Positions 15,296-24,099 of a stretch of 64,000 nucleotides of DNA are shown piece after piece; position 1 is the first letter of the stretch; the number at the start of each line of letters is the position of its first letter. This DNA comes from Wolbachia endosymbiont (group A) of Rhinocyllus conicus (GTDB lineage: Bacteria; Pseudomonadota; Alphaproteobacteria; Rickettsiales; Anaplasmataceae): contig NZ_OX366349.1 in assembly GCF_947250775.1 (NCBI RefSeq), forward strand, positions 744,001-808,000. Reading direction: 5' to 3'. Position numbers and translations under genes: made by a program. Below the pieces are notes generated by a model. That model searched no databases, had not been told where the DNA came from, and saw only the letters and a list, made by a program, of their open reading frames with translations.

Positions 15296-17118
15296 TATAC
15301 GCTAGAGCTTTTTCTGAAGGTTTAAGACCAGATCCGCAGCTTAAAGTGTCAGAGTGGGCGAATGAGTATCGAGTTTTAGCTCCAACTGCAGCATCAGAGC
15401 CAGGTAAATGGAGAACGGAAAGAACTCCTTATTTAAAAGAAATCATGGATTCACTATCTCCATCTTCACCAGCAGAGAAAATAGTATTCATGAAAGGAGC
15501 GCAGATTGGGGGAACAGAAGCTGGTAACAATTGGATTGGCTACATCATAGATCAGACTCCTGGTCCAATGCTGGTAGTACAGCCAACAGTTGAAATGGGA
15601 AAGCGTTGGTCAAAGGGAAGATTTGCACCGTTAATAGAGAGTACACCATGTTTAAAAAGTAAAGTAAAAGACCCAAGGTCAAGAGATTCGGGCAATACTG
15701 TGCAAAGTAAGGAGTTTCCAGGTGGAATAGTAGTAATAACTGGAGCAAATAGCAGTGTAGGACTTCGCTCTATGCCAGTAAAATATCTCTTTCTTGATGA
15801 GATTGATGCCTATCCAGGAGATTCAGGAGGTGAAGGAGATCCAGTTTTACTCAGCATAGCTCGTACCAATACATTTGCACGGCGAAAGATTTTTTTAGTA
15901 TCAACACCAACGATTCATGGAATAAGCAGAATTGAGAAAGAATTTGAAGCAACAGATAAGAGATATTTTTTTGTACCATGTCCGCATTGTAATTATTACC
16001 AAATATTAAAATGGTCACAAATAAAATGGGAAGATAAAAATCCAAATACAGCACACTATATATGTATAGAATGTGGTAAAAAGATAGAAAATCATCAAAA
16101 GACAGAGATGCTTGAGCGTGGAGAATGGAGGCCTACTAATAGAGTAAAAGGTGAGAAAAAAGGATTTCATCTTTCAAGTCTTTATAGTCCAGTTGGCTGG
16201 TATAGTTGGCAACAAGCAGTAGAGGATTTTCTCCATGCAAAGGAAAGTGAACAATTACTAAAAGTTTGGATAAATACCACTTTAGGAGAAACTTGGGTAG
16301 ATAAAGGAGAAGTACCTGATTGGAAGCAATTATTTAACAGGAGAGAATTTTTTCAGATTGGCACAGTACCAAGGAGAGAAGTGGTACTTACTGCAGGTGT
16401 TGATGTCCAAAAAGATCGTTTAGAAGTAGAAGTTGTAGCATGGGGAAAAAGCCGTGAAAGTTGGTCAATAGACTACCGAGTATTTGAAGGAGATACAGGA
16501 GGTAGGGAAGTATGGGGAAAACTCTCTGAGCTCTTAAATCATCATTTTATTGGTGAAAATGGGCTTGAATACATGATAAGCATGATGGCGGTTGATGCAG
16601 GGTATGCAACGCAGGAAGTGTATAATTGGGTAAGGAGTCATCAAGGCTCTGGAAGAGTAATGGCAGTAAAAGGTGTAAATAAAGCTCTAGTGCCACTTAG
16701 CAGCCCAAGTAGAGTAGATATAACAGTTGGTGGTCAAAAGCTGAAAAGAGGAATAAAGCTCTGGCCAGTTGGAGTATCGATATTAAAGTCAGAGCTTTTT
16801 CAATTACTTAATATTTTGAAAGAAGGTGAAGAAGCTCCAGCAGGATATTGTCATTTTCCTGAGTATGCACCTGAATATTTTAAGCAGCTAACGGCAGAGC
16901 AATTAGTCAGCAAGGTAGTAAAAGGATACACTAAACAAGAGTGGCAAAAGGTAAGAGAAAGAAATGAAGTACTAGATTGCCGAATTTACGCAAGAGCAGC
17001 ATCGATAGCACTGGGAGTAGACAGATGGCCAGAGAGTAAATGGAATAGTTTGAGTGGAAAAATGGAAAGTAAAAAGCCTAAAAAAGTAAGACAGAGTAAG
17101 TGGTTGAAAAATGTATAA
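15292..17118 (+). CDS. Terminase large subunit, GpA family
   Basis: About 608 residues. ATG 15292 overlaps the previous stop as ATGA; ATG 15283, three codons upstream, is an alternative. The ATPase part has the Walker A-like FMKGAQIGGTEAG near residue 70 and Walker B FLDEIDAYPGD. A zinc knuckle (CPHCNYYQ and CIECGKK) follows near residues 230-265. The nuclease part begins AGVDVQKDRLEVE. This is the lambda-type motor that cuts and packages DNA. The reading frame is intact. Confidence 0.93.
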   Translation: MIYARAFSEGLRPDPQLKVSEWANEYRVLAPTAASEPGKWRTERTPYLKEIMDSLSPSSPAEKIVFMKGAQIGGTEAGNNWIGYIIDQTPGPMLVVQPTVEMGKRWSKGRFAPLIESTPCLKSKVKDPRSRDSGNTVQSKEFPGGIVVITGANSSVGLRSMPVKYLFLDEIDAYPGDSGGEGDPVLLSIARTNTFARRKIFLVSTPTIHGISRIEKEFEATDKRYFFVPCPHCNYYQILKWSQIKWEDKNPNTAHYICIECGKKIENHQKTEMLERGEWRPTNRVKGEKKGFHLSSLYSPVGWYSWQQAVEDFLHAKESEQLLKVWINTTLGETWVDKGEVPDWKQLFNRREFFQIGTVPRREVVLTAGVDVQKDRLEVEVVAWGKSRESWSIDYRVFEGDTGGREVWGKLSELLNHHFIGENGLEYMISMMAVDAGYATQEVYNWVRSHQGSGRVMAVKGVNKALVPLSSPSRVDITVGGQKLKRGIKLWPVGVSILKSELFQLLNILKEGEEAPAGYCHFPEYAPEYFKQLTAEQLVSKVVKGYTKQEWQKVRERNEVLDCRIYARAASIALGVDRWPESKWNSLSGKMESKKPKKVRQSKWLKNV

Positions 17119-17335
17119 CGAAGAGTATTTGTTTCAAGTTGAACAAGCAATAAAGAAGCTTCAGAGTGGCGAAAGAGTGGTATCAATTGCATATGGTGAT
17201 CATGTTGTGAGATATGCTGAAGTACAGATAAATGACTTGCTCAGCCTCAGACAACGCATCAAAAGTGAACTAAAGATTGCTGGAATGAAGCCGAAGAGAA
17301 AGATTGTTTTTTCAACGAGTAAGGGGATCATATAA
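17111..17335 (+). CDS. gpW-like head-to-tail joining protein
   Basis: 74 residues, overlapping the terminase stop by 8 bases. The protein is small and basic: two helices (EEYLFQVEQAIKKLQSG and INDLLSLRQRIKSELKIAG) around a short beta turn (SIAYGDHVVRYAE), as in lambda gpW, which stabilises DNA in the filled head. Its place between terminase and portal is the lambda order. Confidence 0.8.
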   Translation: MYNEEYLFQVEQAIKKLQSGERVVSIAYGDHVVRYAEVQINDLLSLRQRIKSELKIAGMKPKRKIVFSTSKGII

Positions 17336-17361
17336 TGATGAAAATCGTTGAAAGGAATCAC

Positions 17362-18393
17362 ATGACAAAAATTATAGCAAAAGAATATACAGAATTTTTA
17401 GAGCAGCTCAAAGAACAGATTGCTACTAGTCGTTATAAAGCAGCACTGGCAGTAAATAGCAAGCTTATTGTGCTTTACCACCATATTGGTACAGAGATCT
17501 TAAAGCGCCAAAAAGAACATGGCTGGGGTGCTAAAATCATAGATCAGCTAAGTAAGGATTTAAGAAGCGCATTTCCAGAAATGAAGGGATTTAGCGCTAG
17601 GAATCTTACTTATATGCGTCAATTTGCTGCAGAGTATCAAGATACTGAATTTACGCAGCAGGTTGCTGCACAATTGCCTTGGTTTCATATTGTAGTTATT
17701 TTAGATAAAGTAAAAGATCCAAAAGAAAGACTATTTTATTTTCAAAAGGCTATAGAGCACGGTTGGTCACGTAGTATAATGGTGATGCAAATCGAACGTG
17801 AATTGCACAAACGTCAAGGAAAAGCTGTTACTAACTTCAAAGATAAGTTACCTTCTCCCCAATCAGATTTAGCACATTATACATTAAAAGATCCATATAT
17901 TTTTGATTTTTTGAGTATAGGAGATGACGCTCATGAAAGAGAAGTAGAAAAAGGTCTTGTAGGCCATGTGGAAAAATTTCTGCTAGAGCTAGGGGAAGGA
18001 TTTGCATTTGTTGGTAGGCAGTTTCACTTAGATGTTGGAAATAAAGACTTCTATATTGACTTATTGTTTTATCATTTAAAGCTACGTTGCTTTGTAGTAA
18101 TTGAGCTAAAAGACAAGGATTTCAAGCCAGAGTATGCAGGTAAAATGAATTTTTATCTTTCAGCCGTTGATGATTTACTAAAGCATGAGACAGATCAACC
18201 ATCTATAGGATTAATTTTATGCAAGTCAAAGGATAATGTACTAGCTAAGTATACATTGAAAGACATAAATAAACCGATAGGGTTGGCAGAATATAAAATT
18301 ACTGAAAATCTACCAGAGAATGTAAAGACAGCCTTGCCAACAATAGAAGAGCTGGAAGCTGAGTTATCAAAAATTTCAGATAAGGAAAAGTAA
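17362..18393 (+). CDS. DUF1016/YhcG-family PDDEXK nuclease
   Basis: ATG 17335 touches the previous stop, but ATG 17362 has AAGGA close upstream and is the better start (343 residues). N-terminal half: the helical DUF1016 domain (ALAVNSKLIVLYHHIGTEIL, HGWGAKIIDQLSKDLRSAFP, FSARNLTYMRQF). C-terminal half: the PDDEXK nuclease-like domain with FYIDLLFYHLKLRCFVVIELK, where the Asp and the ELK form the active site. Family members occur in prophages and near restriction systems. It sits between gpW and the portal, where lambda has no such gene, so it is an inserted accessory gene. It overlaps the portal start by one base. Confidence 0.82.
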   Translation: MTKIIAKEYTEFLEQLKEQIATSRYKAALAVNSKLIVLYHHIGTEILKRQKEHGWGAKIIDQLSKDLRSAFPEMKGFSARNLTYMRQFAAEYQDTEFTQQVAAQLPWFHIVVILDKVKDPKERLFYFQKAIEHGWSRSIMVMQIERELHKRQGKAVTNFKDKLPSPQSDLAHYTLKDPYIFDFLSIGDDAHEREVEKGLVGHVEKFLLELGEGFAFVGRQFHLDVGNKDFYIDLLFYHLKLRCFVVIELKDKDFKPEYAGKMNFYLSAVDDLLKHETDQPSIGLILCKSKDNVLAKYTLKDINKPIGLAEYKITENLPENVKTALPTIEELEAELSKISDKEK

Positions 18394-19799
18394 TGCTATT
18401 AAAGTCATTTAAACAATTATTTAACAAGCCAAAGATAAAAAGCTCAGCCTGGGATGCAGCAGGCTCAGGAAGAAGATTTTTTCACTTTCAACCAGAGTCA
18501 GGAAGTATAAACAATTTGCTGTCTCAAAACCTTGAAACTTTACGTAGTCGATCACGTGACATGGTGAGAAAAAATCCGTATGCAGCAAATATCATTGATA
18601 CAATAGTGAGTAACTCTATTGGAACAGGAATAAAGCCGCAATCAAAGGCAAGAGATGGAGAATTTCGAAAGAAGGTGCAAGAATTATGGCTAAAATGGAC
18701 AGATGAAGCAGATAGCTGTGGAATAAGTGATTTTTATGGATTACAAGCTCTGGTATGCAGAAGTATGATAGAGGGTGGAGAATGTTTTGTAAGATTAAGA
18801 ATGAGAAAGCTGGAAGATAGATTTTCTGTGCCATTACAACTGCAAGTACTTGAGTCTGAACATCTAGACAATAAAACAAATCAAACTTTAGGAAATGGTA
18901 ATGTAATAAGAAACGGGATTGCGTTTAACAGGCTTGGTCAAAGAGAAGCTTATTACTTATTTAAAGAACACCCTGGTGAAAATACCTTTGGAGAGTCAGT
19001 AAGAGTACCAGCAAACGATGTTTTACATATCTATAGACCACTAAGACCTGGTCAGATAAGAGGAGAGCCATGGCTTTCTAATATACTGCTAAAGCTCTAT
19101 GAACTTGATCAATATGATGATGCAGAATTAGTGAGAAAAAAGACAGCAGCGATGTTTGCAGGGTTTATTACAAGGCTCGATCCTGAAGCAAATATTTTAG
19201 GAGAAGGTGAAAGTAATGAGCAAGGAGTAGCACTATCTGGCCTAGAACCTGGAACAATGCAGCTTTTAGACCCAGGAGAAGATATAAAATTTTCAGAGCC
19301 GTCTGATGTTGGAGGAAGTTATGAAGCGTTTATAAGACAGCAACTCAGGGCAATAGCAATAGGCACAGGGATAACATATGAACAACTAACAGGAGATTTA
19401 ACCGGTGTTAATTATTCATCAATCAGAGCAGGGTTGATAGAGTTTCGCAGAAGATGTGCAATGCTACAACACAATATTATGGTATTTCAATTTTGCAGAC
19501 CAGTATGGAATAGATGGCTAGAGTTAGCAGTACTTTGTGGAGAACTGAGTATAGATGAAAAAGTAGTAAAAGCAGCAAAAGAAGAAGTAAAATGGATACC
19601 ACAGGGATTTGATTGGGTGGATCCGCTAAAAGATCAGCAATCGCAGCAAATGGCAGTAAGAAATGGCTTCAAGAGTCGCTCAGAAGTAGTATCAGAAATG
19701 GGTTACGATGTAGAAGAAATTGACCAAGAAATAGCAGAAGATCAAAAGCGTGCAAATAGTCTCAACTTAATGTTTGACTCTGATTGTAAAGGATTATGA
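18393..19799 (+). CDS. Portal protein, lambda gpB family
   Basis: 468 residues. Family marks include ARDGEFRKKVQELWLKWTDEAD, LQVLESEHLD, the long stretch VLHIYRPLRPGQIRGEPWLS, and LTGDLTGVNYSSIRAGLIEFRR near residue 330. It forms the ring at the capsid vertex through which DNA passes. It overlaps the upstream nuclease by one base and the downstream protease by four (ATGA), so the head genes are translationally linked. Confidence 0.93.
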   Translation: MLLKSFKQLFNKPKIKSSAWDAAGSGRRFFHFQPESGSINNLLSQNLETLRSRSRDMVRKNPYAANIIDTIVSNSIGTGIKPQSKARDGEFRKKVQELWLKWTDEADSCGISDFYGLQALVCRSMIEGGECFVRLRMRKLEDRFSVPLQLQVLESEHLDNKTNQTLGNGNVIRNGIAFNRLGQREAYYLFKEHPGENTFGESVRVPANDVLHIYRPLRPGQIRGEPWLSNILLKLYELDQYDDAELVRKKTAAMFAGFITRLDPEANILGEGESNEQGVALSGLEPGTMQLLDPGEDIKFSEPSDVGGSYEAFIRQQLRAIAIGTGITYEQLTGDLTGVNYSSIRAGLIEFRRRCAMLQHNIMVFQFCRPVWNRWLELAVLCGELSIDEKVVKAAKEEVKWIPQGFDWVDPLKDQQSQQMAVRNGFKSRSEVVSEMGYDVEEIDQEIAEDQKRANSLNLMFDSDCKGL

Positions 19800-20851
19800 T
19801 GCTCTTAGGAAAACCATTAATGCTTGAACCAAGGAGTTTTGAGCTGCTATCGTTATACAAAGAAAAACAGCCAATTTTTAAAAATCTCAAGCACTCCATC
19901 AAAAGTAACGTAGAAAGAACTGCAATTATACCAATTCATGGAATTTTAACTAAAAAACCGGGTGCGTTTGATGAAATGCTCGGGATGACATCATATGAGC
20001 AAATAGAAGTACAAGTAAAGCAAGCATTAGAAGATAGTAGTATAGAGACTATTTTACTGGACATAGATAGTCCCGGAGGAGAAGTAAACGGTATTTTCGA
20101 CTTAGCTGATTTTATCTACAGTGCAAGAGCAAAAAAGAGAATTGTGGCAATAGCAAACGATGATGCGTACTCTGCTGCATATGCTATAGCTTCTAGCGCT
20201 GAGAAGGTATTTGTGAGCAGAACTTCTGGTGTTGGCAGTATTGGAGTAATAGCAAGTCATATAGATCAAAGTAGATTTGATGAAAAGCAAGGTATTAAGT
20301 ACACCACAATCTTTGCTGGTAGTCGAAAGAATGATTTAAACCCACATGAGCCAATGACGTCTGAAAGTCTGGAAAGCTTAAAAAAAGAAGTAGACCGACT
20401 ATATGAAATGTTTGTGCAGCTAATAGCAAGGAACAGAGGTCTTTCAATTGAAAAGATTCGATCAACGGAAGCAGGGCTTTACTTTGGTGAAAATGCAGTA
20501 GAGATAGGCCTTGCAGACGGAATTACAATTCTTTCATCTATTAATCAAAACAGGAGTATTATTATGAATGAACAAACTACAACTGACCTAAAAACTGATA
20601 ATTTAACTAATAAAATCAAGAATGACAGTTATCATGCTGAAGTTCTTGAATTAATACGTTTATGCAACTTATCACGAATGCCAGAGAAAATAGGAGAATT
20701 TATAGAGCAGAATGTTAGCAGCAAACAAGCACAAGAAATATTAATGTCGATACTTGCAGAACGAACAATGAAGACTGAAATTTTAAGCACATTACCACAG
20801 AATTCGTCAGAAGATTTAATGATACAGGTAGCAAGAAGTCGTAGGAGTTAA
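19796..20851 (+). CDS. Head maturation protease, S49/gpC family, with scaffold-like C-terminus
   Basis: 351 residues. An SppA/ClpP-like S49 domain covers about 1-245: LLDIDSPGGEVNG forms the oxyanion region and Ser126 in DDAYSAAYAIAS is the likely nucleophile. Residues 257-351 are hydrophilic and helical, like the assembly-scaffold tail of lambda gpC. An internal in-frame ATG at 20564 begins this tail (see separate entry). Role: cleaving scaffold during capsid maturation. It starts within the portal stop. Confidence 0.9.
   Translation: MMLLGKPLMLEPRSFELLSLYKEKQPIFKNLKHSIKSNVERTAIIPIHGILTKKPGAFDEMLGMTSYEQIEVQVKQALEDSSIETILLDIDSPGGEVNGIFDLADFIYSARAKKRIVAIANDDAYSAAYAIASSAEKVFVSRTSGVGSIGVIASHIDQSRFDEKQGIKYTTIFAGSRKNDLNPHEPMTSESLESLKKEVDRLYEMFVQLIARNRGLSIEKIRSTEAGLYFGENAVEIGLADGITILSSINQNRSIIMNEQTTTDLKTDNLTNKIKNDSYHAEVLELIRLCNLSRMPEKIGEFIEQNVSSKQAQEILMSILAERTMKTEILSTLPQNSSEDLMIQVARSRRS
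20564..20851 (+). CDS. Possible nested scaffold protein, Nu3-like internal start
   Basis: ATG 20564 is in frame with the protease gene and is preceded by AGGAG eight bases upstream, better than most starts nearby. It would make a 95-residue product starting MNEQTTTDLK. In lambda the scaffold Nu3 is made the same way from the 3' part of gene C. The site and position fit that model. Independent production is inferred. Confidence 0.5.
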   Translation: MNEQTTTDLKTDNLTNKIKNDSYHAEVLELIRLCNLSRMPEKIGEFIEQNVSSKQAQEILMSILAERTMKTEILSTLPQNSSEDLMIQVARSRRS

Positions 20852-20863
20852 AGTATTTTTATA

Positions 20864-20896
20864 ACCGCCGTATATAGCATTGATAAAAGCGGCGGT
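20864..20896 (+). promoter_or_regulatory. GC-rich stem-loop between gpC and gpD genes
   Basis: ACCGCCG at 20864 pairs exactly with CGGCGGT ending at 20896, with a 19-base loop. No T run follows, so it is not a standard terminator. It precedes the strong ribosome site (AAGGAG) of the decoration gene and may protect or separate the mRNA of the highly expressed capsid genes. Confidence 0.5.
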
Positions 20897-20918
20897 AAGC
20901 AGTTAAGGAGAGAAATTT

Positions 20919-21293
20919 ATGAGTTGTATAAGCGAACAAAATAATCTAGGTGACTTATTAAAGTATGAGGCATCAAGTCTATATTCAAGAGACCAAATAA
21001 CTGTAGCAAAAGGTCAAAATATTAAACTTGGTACAGTAGTTGCCAAGAAGACAGATGATGGTTTTATTAGAATGCTGAACCCCACTGGAACAGACGGCAC
21101 ACAAACAGCAGTAGGAGTAATTACAACCGATATACATAGCAAAGATTCTGATATGAAAGGAGTAATTATTACTCGCAGTGCAATGCTAGCAGATCATGCA
21201 GTGGTGTGGCCAGCAAATATCACTGAAGAACAGAAAGCTGAAGCAATAAAGCAACTTGAAGGACGAGGGATCATTATCCGCAAGGGAGCTTAA
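20919..21293 (+). CDS. Head decoration protein, gpD family
   Basis: 124 residues with AAGGAG seven bases before ATG 20919. It shows the gpD beta-rich pattern: DQITVAKGQNIKLGTVVAKK, an alanine/glycine loop, GVITTDIHS, and the C-terminal RGIIIRKGA. Such trimers stabilise the expanded capsid. It sits directly before the major capsid gene, as in lambda. Confidence 0.85.
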   Translation: MSCISEQNNLGDLLKYEASSLYSRDQITVAKGQNIKLGTVVAKKTDDGFIRMLNPTGTDGTQTAVGVITTDIHSKDSDMKGVIITRSAMLADHAVVWPANITEEQKAEAIKQLEGRGIIIRKGA

Positions 21294-21330
21294 AAAAACT
21301 ATTAAAAACACAAAAGGGGGAAAATAAAAA

Positions 21331-21920
21331 ATGCAAAATCCATTTACAAATACAGCATTTAGCATGACGGCACTAACAAATGCAATGAATATATTGCCGA
21401 TAAATTATGGACGAGTTGAAAATCTAAATTTGTTTCCAAGTAGGTCAGTGAGATTTAGACATATTACCATAGAAGAACACAACGGAGTATTAAGTTTACT
21501 ACCAACGCAAGTTCCAGGAGCACCAGCAACAGTAGGAAAAAGAGGAAAAAGAAAGGTAAGGACGTTTACGATTCCGCACATTCCTCATGATGATGTAGTG
21601 CTGCCAGAAGAAGTGCAAGGAATAAGGGCATTTGGATCAGAAAGTGAACTGAAAGCGCTAGCAGATGTAATAACTGATCATTTGCAATCAATGAGAAACA
21701 AACATGCAATAACATTAGAGCATTTGCGAATGGGAGCGCTCAAAGGAATAATTTTAGATGCTGATGGGTCAGAATTATTAAATCTGTACAACGAATTTGA
21801 AATAACACCAAAAGTAGTAAATTTTGCCCTTGGAACAGCAACAACTGACGTAAAACGTAAGTGTCTGGAAGTACTCCGGCATATAGAAGATAATCTAAGT
21901 GGTGAATATATGACCGGAAT
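21331..21920 (+). pseudogene. Major capsid protein gpE family, cut by IS insertion
   Basis: AAGGGGG precedes ATG 21331. About 196 residues of capsid sequence are visible (VENLNLFPSRSVRFRHITIEEHNG without a break, later HDDVVLPEEVQGIRAFG and LEHLRMGALKGII), ending at SGEYMTG. The family is usually about 330-350 residues, so the C-terminal 40 per cent is missing. The frame runs on into the IS end and stops at 22023, adding about 34 foreign residues. No capsid continuation was found right of the IS at 23008. The prophage therefore cannot make a normal head from this locus. Confidence 0.85.
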
Positions 21921-23007
21921 GGCTTTGTTGCATAGCACCTTAAGCAGTGATGGTTTACGACAAATTTATGTAATGATTTCAAATTTAGCCATACCAATAT
22001 CAGTGAATTTATTAAGCAAATAGCATTTGATTAGCAGTTCTTTTTCTCGATTTATCTCAGATTTATTCCTAAAACTAAATCCGAATATTTGCTTTAATCT
22101 TGAGAAAAACCCTTCAATATAAGATCTTTTCCCATAATTTACTTCTTTTTTCCATTCTTTCATGCCATCTTCACCGTATAATTTTATTAACCTAATAGCA
22201 GCATTCCTGTCAGACATATAATCTATTTTTGAATGTTCTGCTGCATCCTTTTTTGGTAGAACTTTTGTCTTTATATCGTATTTCTTACACAATTTATAAA
22301 GTTTGTGCCTATCGTATGCCCTATCTGCATATAATGCTTTTATTTTGTGCTGAAAATTAACTTCTTCAAGCAAATCGCAAGCTCCATAGTGGTCAGAGTA
22401 GACGCCATTACTGTATCTTGCAGCTATAGCTTTTTTACTATTCACACTTAACATAACATGTAACTTTCTTACTTGCTCGTAGCTTCGGTACTTTCTATCT
22501 GCACTGTTTTCCTTACTGTGGCCAGGAGTGTTACTGTAAATGCTGATACTTGTGCTATCTATGATAATTTCAATATTTTCCATGTTGCTTTTATCAACCC
22601 TGCAATCATTTATCTTAATATTAAGTTTTTTAAACCTTCTTGATGCTTGTGAATAGCTGATAACTGCCAAATTTTTTCCTATTTGTTGCAGATATCCTTT
22701 TATAAACCCCACCGTTTGTCTTAACCCAATTCTAAAAAGATTGACAATTATATGCACCAAAATTACGACTTTATCACTGTAAATATAGTTGCCGCCCTGC
22801 ATTTTTGGACTATTTTCATACCAATTTTCGATAGCTTCATCGATGTAACGAAAAATATTTCCCCTTTTTTCAAGGAATTTGTTATATTCGTTTTGGTTAC
22901 TGACTTTCATTTTCTGTGGCATATTTTTTCTTCAACAGTTAAATGGTTATTTATAATGAATTTTGTCAGTAGCCACCAGATTTTTTCGGTTGCTATGCAA
23001 CAAAGCC
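21921..23007 (-). mobile_element. IS5-family (IS903-type) insertion sequence, copy 1
   Basis: 1087 bp with ends GGCTTTGTTGCATAGC and its complement GCTATGCAACAAAGCC, like IS903 ends. The encoded transposase is identical in translation to that of the copy at 58501. The 9 bases left (GACCGGAAT) and right (CACTGGAAT) differ at two positions, so there is no clean target duplication. The left flank is the capsid gene and the right flank is a dispersed Wolbachia repeat, which points to recombination after insertion. Confidence 0.9.
21966..22922 (-). CDS. IS5-family transposase (copy 1)
   Basis: 318 residues, intact DDE transposase. The first catalytic Asp is in IIIDSTSISIY, the second in ALYADRAYDRHKLY, and the Glu is in RSYIEGFFSRLKQIFG (the Y-(2)-E-(3)-R signature region). 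The N-terminal part (YSDKVVILVHIIVNLF) is typical of the group. Oriented against the capsid gene. The frame is complete, so the element may still be active. Confidence 0.9.
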   Translation of the reverse strand: MPQKMKVSNQNEYNKFLEKRGNIFRYIDEAIENWYENSPKMQGGNYIYSDKVVILVHIIVNLFRIGLRQTVGFIKGYLQQIGKNLAVISYSQASRRFKKLNIKINDCRVDKSNMENIEIIIDSTSISIYSNTPGHSKENSADRKYRSYEQVRKLHVMLSVNSKKAIAARYSNGVYSDHYGACDLLEEVNFQHKIKALYADRAYDRHKLYKLCKKYDIKTKVLPKKDAAEHSKIDYMSDRNAAIRLIKLYGEDGMKEWKKEVNYGKRSYIEGFFSRLKQIFGFSFRNKSEINREKELLIKCYLLNKFTDIGMAKFEIIT

Positions 23008-23230
23008 CACTGGAATCCAGCCTTTCACTGTCAAAGATGTTATTCTTAATATAAGGTTAGTCACTTTCGTGCTCACCAACTTAATCTCTAATCAAAATTT
23101 CTGGATCCAAGTAGTCAGGGCACTGGGATGACATCTTTGTGTTTGAGGCAAAACCGGCTATAATATTTCTTCGCAAACAAATGTTCGTACAGAGCTACTT
23201 TCATGACACCACGATTATGCTATAAATTCT

Positions 23231-23542
23231 TTATCGTATGAATATATTAAGAAGAGAACGTATTAAAGCTGTTTCTCCTTTTTTATTGATAAAATTTGAA
23301 CTTATAGCATATTCAACTAGGCTGGATTTTAGTAGATTAACATTTTGAGAATGAATATTATTGAAGATGGAGTTTAACTCTTTAGCAAGCAGACTGCAAA
23401 ATTTTTGCACACTGTCATATGCGATATTTTCAAGTTCATGTGCAAATTTATCTTGAGCTATAGTTGTTATATCTTCAATTTCCTTATTAAACTCCTCTAG
23501 CTTTTTTTCGTTATTTTTAAAATTTTTCGTAAAAGTTTTCAT
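23231..23542 (-). CDS. Small helical hypothetical protein
   Basis: About 103 residues from ATG 23542 (GAG nine bases upstream); a TTG at 23557 would add five codons. The composition is charged and helical, with a likely coiled coil at NNEKKLEEFNKEIEDI. There is no known domain, signal or membrane segment. It stands alone between the IS903-type copy and a MITE, so it may be a fragment of a larger gene. Low certainty that it is expressed. Confidence 0.4.
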   Translation of the reverse strand: MKTFTKNFKNNEKKLEEFNKEIEDITTIAQDKFAHELENIAYDSVQKFCSLLAKELNSIFNNIHSQNVNLLKSSLVEYAISSNFINKKGETALIRSLLNIFIR

Positions 23543-23728
23543 ATCAATTAAACTCAACTACTATTATGATTATAATGATAATGAAAAACTACCGAAGTAA
23601 AAAATTCACACTACTGTGTAACTTGCAAATACTTTTACGCGCTAGGGCTATAGGTGTCATCCAAGTACCCCCTTCCCATCATCTGAGTAGCCTCCTTTTC
23701 CTGTCATCCCAGTGCTTGACACTGGGAT

Positions 23729-24054
23729 GGCTTTGTTGCATCGCTAGCTATGATGGATTAAAGATAAAAAAGATGGAGAATATCAGTAGCTTATTATTCT
23801 GGTATTTATAACAAGAACGGTCAGTGAATACCTAAATTTGAGTAAAAGAAATTTCACTACCACTCACTAATCCGGCTAAAATTCAAGAATTTCAATGCTT
23901 TAGCTATTTTCAATAGAATTAAGTTTATTAATATAAATAATAAATTACTATTCTTAAATTTGATCAGATTGATTGCAAAAAAACAAGATTTTCAATAGGT
24001 TGCTTATAATCCTAGCTATAGTTAGCCTTTCATAAGTAGCGATGCAACAAAGCC
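23729..24054 (+). mobile_element. 326-bp MITE, copy A
   Basis: Ends GGCTTTGTTGCATCGCTA and TAGCGATGCAACAAAGCC are inverted repeats related to the IS903-type ends. No coding capacity. It is flanked on both sides by CACTGGGAT, a perfect 9-base duplication (23720-23728 and 24055-24063). Two further copies of the same length are at 27698 and 28080. Probably moved by an IS5-family transposase. Confidence 0.9.
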
Positions 24055-24099
24055 CACTGGGATCCAGGAAAAAGAATGGTGTCATGAAAGTAGCTGATA

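Noticed and set aside
1..22000. Cytoplasmic incompatibility gene pair (cifA/cifB type) in the prophage
   Set aside because: No gene in the window has the deubiquitinase (Ulp1) or paired nuclease layout of cifB; the OTU gene is a different family and lies outside the prophage.
22752..23054. Frame of 100 codons repeated at 58475-58756
   Set aside because: It is the antisense of the IS transposase start and moves with the IS, so it is a shadow.
23566..23811. Frame of 81 codons, and its partner at 27589-27780, with a shared C-terminus
   Set aside because: The shared part is the MITE sequence itself; the frames have no ribosome site or domain.
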